IMG/VR virus record: IMGVR_UViG_3300038856_000043 | Location: 1 to 41,186 of that record | Source: a virus | Length of the DNA stretch: 41,186 nt | Direction: 5' to 3' (one strand) | In this document: one piece after another, positions 1 through 7,640 of the stretch | How the letters are laid out: the number at the start of each line of letters is the position of its first letter | Numbering within the stretch: position 1 is the stretch's first letter | Made by a program: the position numbers and the translations under genes | The notes under the pieces: generated by a model | The model's database searches: none | The model's input: only the letters and a program-made list of their open reading frames with translations | What the model was told of the DNA's origin: nothing

Positions 1-127
1 AAAAGTAATTTTTTCATGCTATTTTTTAAATTGAGTTATCAACCGCAAATGACAGGTTAGCGTCTTGTAATACCGTTGCTGAAACAACCGGCAATGAATC
101 CACCTTAAAGGCTACTTTTCGGTCATT
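1..127. repeat. Terminal direct repeat, copy 1 (assembly overlap of a circular genome)
   Basis: These 127 bases are identical to 41060-41186. The repeat covers the 3' end of the gene at 26-808 and the first codons of the gene at 39553-41076, and both genes read correctly when the ends are joined. The length, 127, equals a common maximum assembler k-mer, so it most likely marks a circularly closing contig rather than a biological terminal repeat. The unit genome is then 41,059 bp. Confidence 0.95.
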
Positions 128-808
128 GGCCGTGTCCCATCCTTCACCATAATCCCCTACCTCCCAATTTGCCAGATCCGTGTTTCCCGACCCTTTAACA
201 ACCTGATACCCATCTATTTTAAGTACCGTATAAGCCGACAAATCAACCGTAACCGTTCCTGTGCTTGCCAGGGTTAATGTCAAAATCCCGGTTGATGCTG
301 CAAATACGGCTGTCGTTACATAATCATTGGTTTCATTGTTTACGATCCCCGGTGCTGCTGCGCTGTATGGGGAAGTCGTTTGAATCGTAATTCCTGTTCC
401 TGCGACATAATCCAAAACTTGAGCATCTACATACGCTTTTACTGATTGTTGAGAAGGGACTGCGGTGGCATCGTCAGAAACCATGTCGTCCTCATCCAAT
501 AAATCTGCTACGGCAGCACTTCCCAAACCTAAATTTGTCCTTCCCTGTGAAGCGTCCGCAAGATCACTCAGGTTATTAGTAGAAAGCAAATCCCCGCCAC
601 CGGGCACATTGTCTAATTCAAAAGCCGTTTCCCCTGAATTAACCTTTAAGAACTTCCCGGCTTCACCCGATAAAGTAGCCGCATCAATTTGCGGGACGGT
701 AGTATAGACTTCGGTAAAATTGTCTTTTGTTTTTTCAAACGCCAGCCGTATCTTTTCCGCCGTTCCATCGTTGTCAAATGCTCCATTATTTATTACCTGT
801 TTGCTCAT
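26..808 (-). CDS. Putative tail fibre or other virion surface protein
   Basis: 260 aa. It is rich in Gly, Ala, Ser, Thr, Asp and Val, as fibre-type proteins are. The N-terminal third holds fibre-like phrases such as SDLADASQGRTNLGLGSAA (about residues 81-99), which resembles repeats seen in many phage tail fibres. The C-terminal half looks beta-rich. Its ATG overlaps the stop of the preceding gene (1374-805), so the two are translationally coupled. The next gene in the operon starts 9 bases after its stop, across the circular joint. No enzymatic motif is seen. The fibre call rests on composition and position. Confidence 0.6.
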   Translation of the reverse strand: MSKQVINNGAFDNDGTAEKIRLAFEKTKDNFTEVYTTVPQIDAATLSGEAGKFLKVNSGETAFELDNVPGGGDLLSTNNLSDLADASQGRTNLGLGSAAVADLLDEDDMVSDDATAVPSQQSVKAYVDAQVLDYVAGTGITIQTTSPYSAAAPGIVNNETNDYVTTAVFAASTGILTLTLASTGTVTVDLSAYTVLKIDGYQVVKGSGNTDLANWEVGDYGEGWDTANDRKVAFKVDSLPVVSATVLQDANLSFAVDNSI

Positions 809-1374
809 TGTACGATTTCACAAGATGAAACTTTATCCTGGAGGCTTGCGGGCTGGTCAGAACTTGCTAAAAGACAATCTAAAGTAACCCCTTCTTTTTC
901 AAAACCAGATCCCGGAAAACTTGATAAAAAAGGCGCACTATACGGCTCACTTCCTGTCATTGTAAGTTCATAGCCAGTATAATCAAACCTGCTGCCCCCT
1001 GAACTTGTTTTAACCTCAACATCCAAGCCGTTATGCAAGCCAGCCACCCTGATCTGCCCCATCCAATCCACAACTACTGCCCTGACCTTTTTTTTAATTA
1101 ATGTTTCCAAAAGCGCAACCGTAATATAATCCTGTTTTAAAAGCCTGATTTCTACGGATTGTTCATAACCCCCATCATTAAATTCCTCGTTAAATATTTT
1201 GTTTCGCCCTTCAAATTTGAACATAAGCGTAGTAGGAAAACTCGTTAAAAGCATTGCCTTGTAACCGGCAATATTCCTTTCAGAATACGGAATAAAAGAA
1301 GTAAGCCAAATTTCTTTAAGCCCCCCTATCCCGTCTTTGCACGGTTCCGTCCTTCCGCTTGTTAATACGCTCAT
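805..1374 (-). CDS. Tail-tube-like structural protein, paralogue of the gene at 4034-4567
   Basis: 189 aa. The N-terminus, VLTSGRTEPCKDGIGGLKEI, nearly matches that of the 177-aa protein at 4034-4567 (VLTSGRTEPCKDARGGVAKV). Both have an EIRLLKQ/DVRLKKQ segment near the middle, then a region speaking of replacement of a hydrophobic strand, and a DYTGYELTMTG/DFNGYNVTFTA strand later. A pair of related beta-rich proteins among head and connector genes fits tube or neck components. It carries a longer C-terminal tail with two Cys. The exact role is inference. Confidence 0.55.
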   Translation of the reverse strand: MSVLTSGRTEPCKDGIGGLKEIWLTSFIPYSERNIAGYKAMLLTSFPTTLMFKFEGRNKIFNEEFNDGGYEQSVEIRLLKQDYITVALLETLIKKKVRAVVVDWMGQIRVAGLHNGLDVEVKTSSGGSRFDYTGYELTMTGSEPYSAPFLSSFPGSGFEKEGVTLDCLLASSDQPASLQDKVSSCEIVQ

Positions 1375-1438
1375 CTTCTTTTTTTAGTATTAATTCCATT
1401 CTTGCACGAATAGTGCGTTTCATTCTTCTTTTTTTCAT
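1316..1438 (-). CDS. Possible very basic 40-aa peptide
   Basis: A short reading frame whose ATG overlaps the stop of the connector gene (ATGA). It fills an otherwise empty 60-base gap, then runs 59 bases into the following gene in another frame. The product is extremely Arg/Lys-rich (starts MKKRRMKRTIRARMEL). The stop/start coupling argues for translation; the long overlap argues against. It could instead serve only to couple translation of the downstream gene. Confidence 0.35.
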   Translation of the reverse strand: MKKRRMKRTIRARMELILKKEDERINKRKDGTVQRRDRGA

Positions 1439-2016
1439 CGGCCCTCGTCAAAATAAATGTCCTTCCAGATTTCCTGTTCTGCGCTGGTCATATTGCCCCA
1501 CTTGTTTCCTAAATGCCATCCGCCATACGTATTGACATTTTTGTCTTTTTTAATATCCCAGGCATTGTCTTGGGCTGCGGTGTATTCCGGAATGTTTGCC
1601 TGGTTAAGACTTAAATACCTCTGTATTCGTTCAATAAAAATATCGGCCTTTGCTCTTTGTTTTGATGCTGCAAAATCAGCTTCCTCTTTTGTTATCGGTT
1701 GGGTGTCTTCTGGCAATCTTCTGAAAATTCCCGCGTTATTAACCTCAAACCACCCCATAACGATATACTCTGCTGCTGCTGAGTAAATCAAAATAGTTTT
1801 TATGTATTCAGTTAACATGGTAGAATAAACCCCGGTAATCGTGGCAGCGTCAAAATCTGTGAGAATCTTATCAAATAATTTCGTTCCCAAAATAGGTTCC
1901 AAAATAAACACCTGCGCTTCTTTGATTAAAGTCCGGTATTTATCAATGTCAATATTGCCCCCTAAAGGGCTTCCTTTGGTGAGTTCTATGTCGGTTATAA
2001 GAAGTATATCAGCCAT
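1435..2016 (-). CDS. Head-tail connector-like protein
   Basis: 193 aa from the ATG at 2016, chosen because it overlaps the portal stop as TAATG; the reading frame itself is open further upstream without a good start. It is predicted mostly helical, with a segment containing YRTLIKEAQVFILEPILG near residue 25 and GGWHLGNKWG near the C-terminus, which fits head-completion/connector proteins next to portal genes in Bacteroidota phages. Lying directly after the portal supports an adaptor role between portal and tail. The family assignment is from context and general character. Confidence 0.5.
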   Translation of the reverse strand: MADILLITDIELTKGSPLGGNIDIDKYRTLIKEAQVFILEPILGTKLFDKILTDFDAATITGVYSTMLTEYIKTILIYSAAAEYIVMGWFEVNNAGIFRRLPEDTQPITKEEADFAASKQRAKADIFIERIQRYLSLNQANIPEYTAAQDNAWDIKKDKNVNTYGGWHLGNKWGNMTSAEQEIWKDIYFDEGR

Positions 2017-3710
2017 TAGTTCAATTTCCAATGATTATTATTTGGCCCTGCTATTTGGGCCACTTCTTTGGGGTTTTGTTCCCATTTAGCTGCTTCCCTG
2101 TCTTTAGGTTCTAGTTCTAATATCATTCTTCGGGCTTCGTTAACGCCTATTCGTTTGTTTCCCTTTCGTAGATAAATAATTCTTTGCCACCAATGTTTGC
2201 AGTTAACGCCTCCTTTGTATAAAAATATTGAATACGTGTCCGTCCCGTTAGGACCCATGCCTTTTTGCAAAACCTGATTTTCTGCCGCTTCTAAATCTTC
2301 GATACGGTATATCTTTCCTGCCTTTATAAGTTTCTGACAAAATTCCCTTTCTGGATTTTGACTGCCTGCATATTTATACCTGATTTTAAATAAAGAGGTG
2401 TCTTGTTCTGATGATTTTCTAGCGTCTCCAGGTGGAGTAGACGCTAATTCAATAATAGTATTTAGTTGTGTTTCGCTTAATGTATGTCCTACTACCTCCC
2501 GCTCGTCTATGGTTTCCCATTCTTCGGTAATTTCTTCCCCTAAAGACACTAAATAATCGGCCGCCCCGTCAATGTGTGAAGACAGTTTTACCTCTTCCTC
2601 TTTAGGTTTTTCTTCGACTTTTTCCTCTTTTTCATCTTCTTCTTCCAATGGAAGGAACACAAGCGGAGATCCTATATCGTTGACCTGAACTATTTCCTGC
2701 AAAGCGTCTAGTATTTCATTCTGGTGAGGCCCAACGCTGTATTTTTCCAAAAACCTATTGCCCTCCTGCATTTCATTGGCATTATTTCCGAGACCTGTGT
2801 TATCCTTGACACCGAACAACATAGGAGTAGTTACCCTATGGCCCACTAAAATTTGCTGTCTGGCTTCTCCTGCCCAAAACTCCCATTGTTCGTGGTTTCC
2901 GTTGGATTCTATAACGTCTATGGTGGGGGCTACGTCTTTGTTGTCGTTAAAACTGACAATAACCGCGCCTGCGTTGTTAGACCCTGTAATGCAAGATTTT
3001 ACTTGTAACTCCAATTTATCTTTAAGATCCGGGTCAAGAGGTTCCCCCCCGTTAAAATTTACTATCCACCCCGCAGAAAGTCCATTTTGAATGTGTCTTA
3101 CAGAAAAATTAGCAATTTCTTCTTCTAAATTCGCGTATTGAAGGGAAGGCAAATAACAAGGGTCAGCAAAATAAGTCTTGCCCGGAGAATAGGGTTTTAT
3201 TTCATAGATTTCAACCCCTTTTTTGGAAGTTCCGAAGGCCGGGTAAGGAATAGGTTCATTTTGGTTTACGTTTTTCCAGTCCGAACAAACCCAATAAGTG
3301 TCAATTTCGCCTTTTTCATTTATCCTGTTCGGTGCTACCAACTGTCGTTCCAGGTGTTCTATTTTCGCAATACTGCGCTTTGTGGCCTTAGAATATCTTA
3401 TTTGAAGGGTAGCCGACCCAAATTCATAGAAGTCCCGGCAAATCTTACGTAAATCCTTTTTAGGGAGTATTGAAAGTAATCTAACATATTCGCCTGCGTT
3501 ACTTTTTGCATTGACTATCGAAATGCCCCGCCCGTATATCCTGTCTACATACGCATCAATTAGGGCAGCATTGGTAGGAGATCCGTTATACCTATCGATG
3601 ACATATTGAAAAAACCAGTTTCCCCGCCCGTTCAATACCCACTCCTTCCCCATTTCCTCTTTGATCTGGGGCTTTACATAATTGGATAACTCAAATACTC
3701 TAACGCTCAT
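2016..3710 (-). CDS. Portal protein with C-terminal extension
   Basis: 564 aa. The first ~340 residues look like a phage portal: helical segments, an AYVDRIYGRGI motif near residue 50 and the late segment VTTPMLFGVKDNTGLGNNANEM near residue 290, a typical portal motif. A charged Glu/Lys linker (about residues 355-375) leads to a C-terminal domain of about 150 residues containing REFCQKLI, DTYSIFLYKGGVNCKHWWQR and IYLRKGNKR. That tail resembles segments found in minor head proteins (Mu gpF-like), so this may be a portal/minor-head fusion. The ATG overlaps the stop of the preceding 97-aa gene. Confidence 0.75.
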   Translation of the reverse strand: MSVRVFELSNYVKPQIKEEMGKEWVLNGRGNWFFQYVIDRYNGSPTNAALIDAYVDRIYGRGISIVNAKSNAGEYVRLLSILPKKDLRKICRDFYEFGSATLQIRYSKATKRSIAKIEHLERQLVAPNRINEKGEIDTYWVCSDWKNVNQNEPIPYPAFGTSKKGVEIYEIKPYSPGKTYFADPCYLPSLQYANLEEEIANFSVRHIQNGLSAGWIVNFNGGEPLDPDLKDKLELQVKSCITGSNNAGAVIVSFNDNKDVAPTIDVIESNGNHEQWEFWAGEARQQILVGHRVTTPMLFGVKDNTGLGNNANEMQEGNRFLEKYSVGPHQNEILDALQEIVQVNDIGSPLVFLPLEEEDEKEEKVEEKPKEEEVKLSSHIDGAADYLVSLGEEITEEWETIDEREVVGHTLSETQLNTIIELASTPPGDARKSSEQDTSLFKIRYKYAGSQNPEREFCQKLIKAGKIYRIEDLEAAENQVLQKGMGPNGTDTYSIFLYKGGVNCKHWWQRIIYLRKGNKRIGVNEARRMILELEPKDREAAKWEQNPKEVAQIAGPNNNHWKLN

Positions 3711-4000
3711 GTGTGCAGTTTATAATTTTGTGGCGTTTGGGCCGTAACGAAACATTTTCCCCTCCATACCAGACCGCCCCCTGAATTGTTCGTTACCGTC
3801 ATTTCATAACTTTCCCCCTCACTCATATCATGCGTGAAGGGGATTGTCAAATAACCATCGGCAAACGTGGTTGAGATTGCGGTGTATGTACTCGAAGCGT
3901 CTGTTAATTCTTTCCTTAAAACAAGGTCAACCGTAGCAACATTGGCCCTGGGCCTTACTACTAAATCCTGCTCTGTATCTACTGGTAAAAAAACCTTCAC
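3707..4000 (-). CDS. Small beta-rich virion protein with a GTG start at a late promoter
   Basis: 97 aa, beginning MKVFLPVDTEQ from a GTG codon. No family is recognised; the composition (Thr, Val, aromatic residues in alternation, NNSGGGLVWRGK near the C-terminus) suggests a beta-sandwich virion protein. The GTG lies 12 bases after the C of the CGTTTAATAT element, the expected transcription start, so its mRNA may lack a leader. It overlaps the portal start by four bases, so it probably leads the portal operon. Confidence 0.65.
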   Translation of the reverse strand: MKVFLPVDTEQDLVVRPRANVATVDLVLRKELTDASSTYTAISTTFADGYLTIPFTHDMSEGESYEMTVTNNSGGGLVWRGKCFVTAQTPQNYKLHT

Positions 4001-4002
4001 AC

Positions 4003-4034
4003 ATATTAAACGATTAAACCCCTTTTTTGTCTAT
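4003..4034 (-). promoter_or_regulatory. Late promoter copy 4 (diverged -10)
   Basis: On the minus strand, ATAGACA (4034-4028), 15 bases, then CGTTTAATAT (4012-4003). This is the same arrangement as at 7109-7140, 15377-15408 and 17337-17368 with two changes in the second box. It faces the 97-aa gene and the portal. The -35 box overlaps the last base of the stop of the gene at 4034-4567. Recognition by the phage sigma factor is inferred. Confidence 0.65.
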
Positions 4035-4567
4035 TATGGAGTTACATTGGTTGCACTAACTAACGCTTCCAAAGCAGTTACGGTGGACGCATCCAAATGA
4101 GGGGCCAAAGCAAATTCCTCTGCTGTGAACGTCACGTTATACCCGTTAAAGTCTGATTTATTAGCCCCTGATTCGGCGGTAAGGGCTGTTACGTCGCATC
4201 CTTCTGTAATTCCCATAGCCTTGTAAAGTCCATCATGTCCAACAACCACAATAATAGGCCGGGCATGAACTACCAGCAGCAATTCTGCTGCCGACTGGTA
4301 AGTTTGCTTTTTTAATCTGACATCTAAGGTTTGGGTATTTATAGATGTTCCGGTGTTCTTATCGGACGGCATACTTTCCGTAAATAAATCTACATTTGTC
4401 CTTGTTATGTATTCAAAAACCTCCGTAATCCCTGCATCAATGGCAGTAGCCTGACCCCCGGAAACTGTGAAGTTTGTTGCTGCATAATCCATTAGGATAA
4501 CTTTCGCTACCCCGCCCCTAGCATCCTTGCAGGGTTCTGTTCGTCCTGATGTTAATACACAAGCCAT
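4034..4567 (-). CDS. Tail-tube-like structural protein, paralogue of the gene at 805-1374
   Basis: 177 aa. It begins MACVLTSGRTEPCKDARGG, shared with the 189-aa protein at 805-1374, and has the DVRLKKQ and DFNGYNVTFTAEE segments expected from the same fold. It lies directly after the major capsid gene, separated by an intrinsic terminator, where Bacteroidota phages often place a second abundant structural protein. A major tail tube or capsid-associated protein are both possible; the sequence alone does not decide. Confidence 0.55.
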   Translation of the reverse strand: MACVLTSGRTEPCKDARGGVAKVILMDYAATNFTVSGGQATAIDAGITEVFEYITRTNVDLFTESMPSDKNTGTSINTQTLDVRLKKQTYQSAAELLLVVHARPIIVVVGHDGLYKAMGITEGCDVTALTAESGANKSDFNGYNVTFTAEEFALAPHLDASTVTALEALVSATNVTP

Positions 4568-4580
4568 ATTTTTTTGTATT

Positions 4581-4614
4581 AAAAAAGGGGCAAGGTGAAA
4601 ACCCCACCCCTTTT
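4581..4614 (-). terminator. Intrinsic terminator after the major capsid gene
   Basis: On the minus strand, AAAAGGGG (4614-4607) pairs with CCCCTTTT, with an inner GGTG...CACC pairing, and ends in a run of six T. It lies between the capsid stop (4637) and the next gene start (4567). It would cut transcripts just after the capsid gene, giving a capsid-rich message and weaker read-through into the following genes. Confidence 0.75.
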
Positions 4615-4636
4615 GGGTTGTTAATTAATTTTAGTC

Positions 4637-5572
4637 TTACGCGCTGTAATCCAAATACACAATCTCGTTAGAATTGTAGTACTGGCATCCGCCGTTAAAT
4701 ACCATCTTCGCCCTTACCTGGCCTGTTAAAAGCCCGATCTCATCTTCATCAACCATCGCGATATTGTTGTGATCGCCTAAAAGACCAGTTCCAAACACAA
4801 GGTTAGACCTTCGATAGCCCAATAAAACCCCATCAGGAAGCCCGGCTATTTCAATGACAGGCCATTTTCCGTATTGTATTTGGTTGTTGGTGTTTAGTCC
4901 AAGCCCGTTAGACGCTGCATTGCTGATAAGTAACTGGTATAAAGACAAAACGACATCCGAACTGGCGACCAAAACGAAGTCAGATTTAGTTCTCACAGCT
5001 TTTGGCGCAGCAGTAGTTACCAGTTCAAACCCGGCGAGAACAGTAGTTTTGCCTACTGTGGCCGTTCCAGGGGCGGTAAGTCCGTTGCCATCTTTTATGA
5101 TCGAAGCATCGGCCTCGAAAAGAGTAATAAACCCATCCCATTCATCGGTATTGGAACTATCTCCATTCCAAATGACCCTATCGTTTTCCTCTGCGTTTTC
5201 GGCCAACATTTCTGTAAGCATAGCAGCCTGAACATCCGCAGGTAAAGAAGGATTTGAGGCAGACGGCCCGATAGTATCACCTGACCATTGTGTCCTAAAA
5301 TCTTCCTTACAGACCTGTAGGTCGTTTTTAACCTTAACAGGGGAAAGGGTGCGTTCGGTAAGCGTAACGGCCCCTGAAGGAGTAAACCCACAAGAGTAAG
5401 CCTGTCGCCCGTCCGTGTATCCGATTTTCCGCAGGAAGGTGTCCGTGTTAATGTTTTGCAGGAATGTAACCCCGTTTTTTTGGATGGTGTCCATTTCCTT
5501 GTACGACGCTCCAATAAGTTCTCCGGCGGCTTTCCCTACGTAATTGCTGGTAACTGTTGTTGTTGTAGGCAT
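4637..5572 (-). CDS. Major capsid protein
   Basis: 311 aa. Features consistent with a HK97-fold capsid of Bacteroidota phages are an N-terminal helical arm (KAAGELIGASYKEMDTIQKN), a central region with many acidic helices (AAMLTEMLAENAEENDRVIWNGD around residues 125-150) and a C-terminal beta region ending in NSNEIVYLDYSA. It follows a protease/scaffold gene and a decoration-like gene, and is followed by a strong terminator, as expected for the most abundant virion protein. The ATG follows an A/T-rich leader without a Shine-Dalgarno sequence. Confidence 0.8.
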   Translation of the reverse strand: MPTTTTVTSNYVGKAAGELIGASYKEMDTIQKNGVTFLQNINTDTFLRKIGYTDGRQAYSCGFTPSGAVTLTERTLSPVKVKNDLQVCKEDFRTQWSGDTIGPSASNPSLPADVQAAMLTEMLAENAEENDRVIWNGDSSNTDEWDGFITLFEADASIIKDGNGLTAPGTATVGKTTVLAGFELVTTAAPKAVRTKSDFVLVASSDVVLSLYQLLISNAASNGLGLNTNNQIQYGKWPVIEIAGLPDGVLLGYRRSNLVFGTGLLGDHNNIAMVDEDEIGLLTGQVRAKMVFNGGCQYYNSNEIVYLDYSA

Positions 5573-5592
5573 TTTTCTTTAATTTTTAGTTA

Positions 5593-6015
5593 TTATGTTG
5601 GGTCAGTTGCTGTCATACCTCCATTGACTCCACAAACCCCGTTAATGAGCCATTGACTGTTTCCGGTATCTCCTATAAATTCGACGTAATCCCCTACCGA
5701 TTCGGCAGTTGCTACAAAATTTATTTGATCTTCTGCGGCTGCAAGGACTACTGCAACGGTAGATCCCATATCTGAAATAATGCCGTTGATATTATCACCT
5801 TCCGCTGAATCAATAATCCAGTTTGTCGTGATAAATGTAGATCCAATAATAAATTTAACCCTAAACCCGTCAGCAAGGGCAGGTAGTGTAACGGTAGCCC
5901 CGACGGCGGCATCAAGAATAAATACCTTTCCGTGATCCGCATGGGTAAGCGTTTTCGCTGCCGCAATGGTTTCAACGGAATTTACCTCATATCCATAATT
6001 ATAAGTAGTAGCCAT
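5593..6015 (-). CDS. Putative capsid decoration or head-fibre protein
   Basis: 140 aa, rich in Ala, Gly, Val, Thr and Ile with alternating hydrophobic pattern, few charges, and the segments HADHGKVFILDAAVGATVTLP and GNSQWLINGV, typical of small beta-rich virion surface proteins. It sits between the protease/scaffold and the major capsid gene, the usual place of a decoration protein. No catalytic motif. Function is inferred from context and composition. Confidence 0.55.
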   Translation of the reverse strand: MATTYNYGYEVNSVETIAAAKTLTHADHGKVFILDAAVGATVTLPALADGFRVKFIIGSTFITTNWIIDSAEGDNINGIISDMGSTVAVVLAAAEDQINFVATAESVGDYVEFIGDTGNSQWLINGVCGVNGGMTATDPT

Positions 6016-6020
6016 TTTTA

Positions 6021-7106
6021 TTAATTAAGTGCAGCAGAAACTGCGTTATACAATCTTTCTTTTCCGTTTTTCGGCTCTTTGATAAGTTCCGTTTTAACGA
6101 TTTTCTCCCCGGCTGGTTCTTTAGCCAGTTTGGCTTCCAACCCTTTGTTTTTGTCTTCCTCAACTTTCAGCTTATCCTCAAAGTCTTTTTTGAGTTCAGC
6201 GAACTTGACATCGAACTTATCCTCGGTCTTTTTCATTTCGGCTCTGAAGATTTTAGCCATTTCGGCAACAGCCTCTTTTACTTCCTCGCTCGGCTCTTCA
6301 ACGGCCTCGGCAACAAGCCCGTTTTTGTCAACATGCAGGACCTCGCCGTTTTCCAGTTCGTGATCCCCTTCGGGAAGCGCAAAACGTTCTTCTTTGTCCT
6401 CGGAAAGACCAAATACAGGCATCCCAATCTCCGGGGCGTCCCCTTCAAATTCAATGATCGTTTTGTTGTCTTTGAGTTTTAAACGGCCCATTTTAACATC
6501 GGCCTTACCAAATCCAAGTTCTTTTAATACTTCGGAAAAAGTTTCTTTTAGTGATTTTTTGTCTGACATCGGTTCTTTTTTAAATTGTAATTCTTTAAGG
6601 GAAAACAGCCCATCAATAGAAAAACCTGTTATTTCACCATTAAGGGCTTTATCATAAATTTCATTGTTGTCGCATTTCATTTTAACTACATACGCTCCTT
6701 CAACAATGTCCTCCTTTGGTAGCCCGTATGCGTTTGCGGTGTCGTTTTCAGGATCTTTTACAATCCAGGATTCCACTACGGACATCCCTTCTAACTCTGC
6801 TTTGTGTTCTAAAGTGGAATTTCTATGCAGCCCTCTAGACATAAATGTGTGTGCTGCTTTTTTAATTACGTCCTTAGAAAATCGTATTGTAAACTCCTCT
6901 CCGTCAACATTTCGATATATGTCCTTGTCCGGGATGAGAGCAACCCCTAAAAGGGTGCGTTCTTTTTTGTCAACCTCGGCTAATTTGATGGGCTTGTGAG
7001 CGTTTAAGGTTATGAACTTTGATTCCATAGCCGGATCGCCCACTACTGATATAGCGTATAGCCCTTCATCTTCGGCCTCGTTAAACACGACATCATATCT
7101 TTTCAC
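6021..7106 (-). CDS. XkdF-type prohead protease fused to a scaffold domain
   Basis: 361 aa. The first ~170 residues fit the XkdF/S78-2 prohead serine protease family: LLGVALIPDKDIYR, a conserved LEHKAELEGM with a candidate catalytic His, VVESWIVKDPENDTANAYGL, and ALNGEITGFSIDGLF with a candidate catalytic Ser. Residues ~180-340 are charged and coiled-coil-like (MKKTEDKFDVKFAELKKDFEDKL), as in scaffold domains. Protease and scaffold in one chain immediately before the capsid is common. The start is GTG, 12 bases after the C of a late -10 element, so the mRNA may be leaderless. Confidence 0.75.
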   Translation of the reverse strand: MKRYDVVFNEAEDEGLYAISVVGDPAMESKFITLNAHKPIKLAEVDKKERTLLGVALIPDKDIYRNVDGEEFTIRFSKDVIKKAAHTFMSRGLHRNSTLEHKAELEGMSVVESWIVKDPENDTANAYGLPKEDIVEGAYVVKMKCDNNEIYDKALNGEITGFSIDGLFSLKELQFKKEPMSDKKSLKETFSEVLKELGFGKADVKMGRLKLKDNKTIIEFEGDAPEIGMPVFGLSEDKEERFALPEGDHELENGEVLHVDKNGLVAEAVEEPSEEVKEAVAEMAKIFRAEMKKTEDKFDVKFAELKKDFEDKLKVEEDKNKGLEAKLAKEPAGEKIVKTELIKEPKNGKERLYNAVSAALN

Positions 7107-7108
7107 GT

Positions 7109-7140
7109 AAATAAAACGACTATGCCCTAAAAGTGTCTAT
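7109..7140 (-). promoter_or_regulatory. Late promoter copy 3
   Basis: On the minus strand, ATAGACA (7140-7134), 15 bases, then CGTTTTATTT (7118-7109). If the second box lies at -12 to -3, position +1 is the G of the GTG start of the protease gene. Box sequences and spacing match two other sites exactly. Confidence 0.75.
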
Positions 7141-7167
7141 AAATAATATGTAAGTTGTTGATTTATA

Positions 7168-7200
7168 GAAAGATATAAAGTTGTTATGTGACATAACAAC
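7168..7200 (-). promoter_or_regulatory. Palindromic operator over a possible second head-operon promoter
   Basis: The sequence GTTGTTATG-TGA-CATAACAAC (7180-7200) is a perfect inverted repeat with 9-base arms. On the minus strand it holds a TTG (7199-7197) and is followed after 21 bases by TATCTTTC (7175-7168), close to the TAnnTTTG -7 element of Bacteroidota. Further AGTTGTT/AACAACT half-sites lie on both sides (about 7153-7159, 7204-7221). It could control this promoter, the divergent lipoprotein gene, or both. The palindrome is seen; its binder is unknown. Confidence 0.6.
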
Positions 7201-7253
7201 CAGAAACAACTACAAACAACTAATATTGGTACGCTTTTTGCACTATTTACAGT

Positions 7254-7640
7254 ATGAGAATACTACTACTAATATTATTACTGATTGGATGCACCACCCC
7301 ACAAGACACGGGGTTTGTAAAATTCCAGGCTGCTATCGGCACAAATGAAGTGTGCGGAGAACCTGCATACATCCTAATTGACATTGAAGGAAAAACCCAT
7401 ACTATTTCAGCAAAAGCCATAGACATAGGGGTTATCTCTGATGATTTAATAGAATTGCCTTACGGATGGAACGAAATCACCCGTGTTGAGGTTTTTAATG
7501 AAGATGGGGAAATGATAAGTAAGGTTGTCGATGACTGGGACAATGAATTAGTTGTTGCAACGGTTCCTTTTAAAGTTATGGTTAAGGAAGGCACTACTCC
7601 TTTAGGATTACAGTTATTTTGTACTACCCCAAAGAACTAG
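7254..7640 (+). CDS. Small lipoprotein on the opposite strand of the late genes
   Basis: 128 aa. The N-terminus MRILLLILLLIGC has a hydrophobic core and a lipobox (LIGC, Cys at 13), so it should be exported and lipid-anchored. The mature part looks beta-rich, with two further Cys (C34, C123). It is the only plus-strand gene inside the virion gene region, convergent with the tape measure gene (17-base overlap of 3' ends) and preceded by the operator array at 7150-7221. This fits a moron-type gene expressed independently of the late operon, possibly acting at the host surface (for instance superinfection exclusion); that role is inference. Confidence 0.8.
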   Translation: MRILLLILLLIGCTTPQDTGFVKFQAAIGTNEVCGEPAYILIDIEGKTHTISAKAIDIGVISDDLIELPYGWNEITRVEVFNEDGEMISKVVDDWDNELVVATVPFKVMVKEGTTPLGLQLFCTTPKN

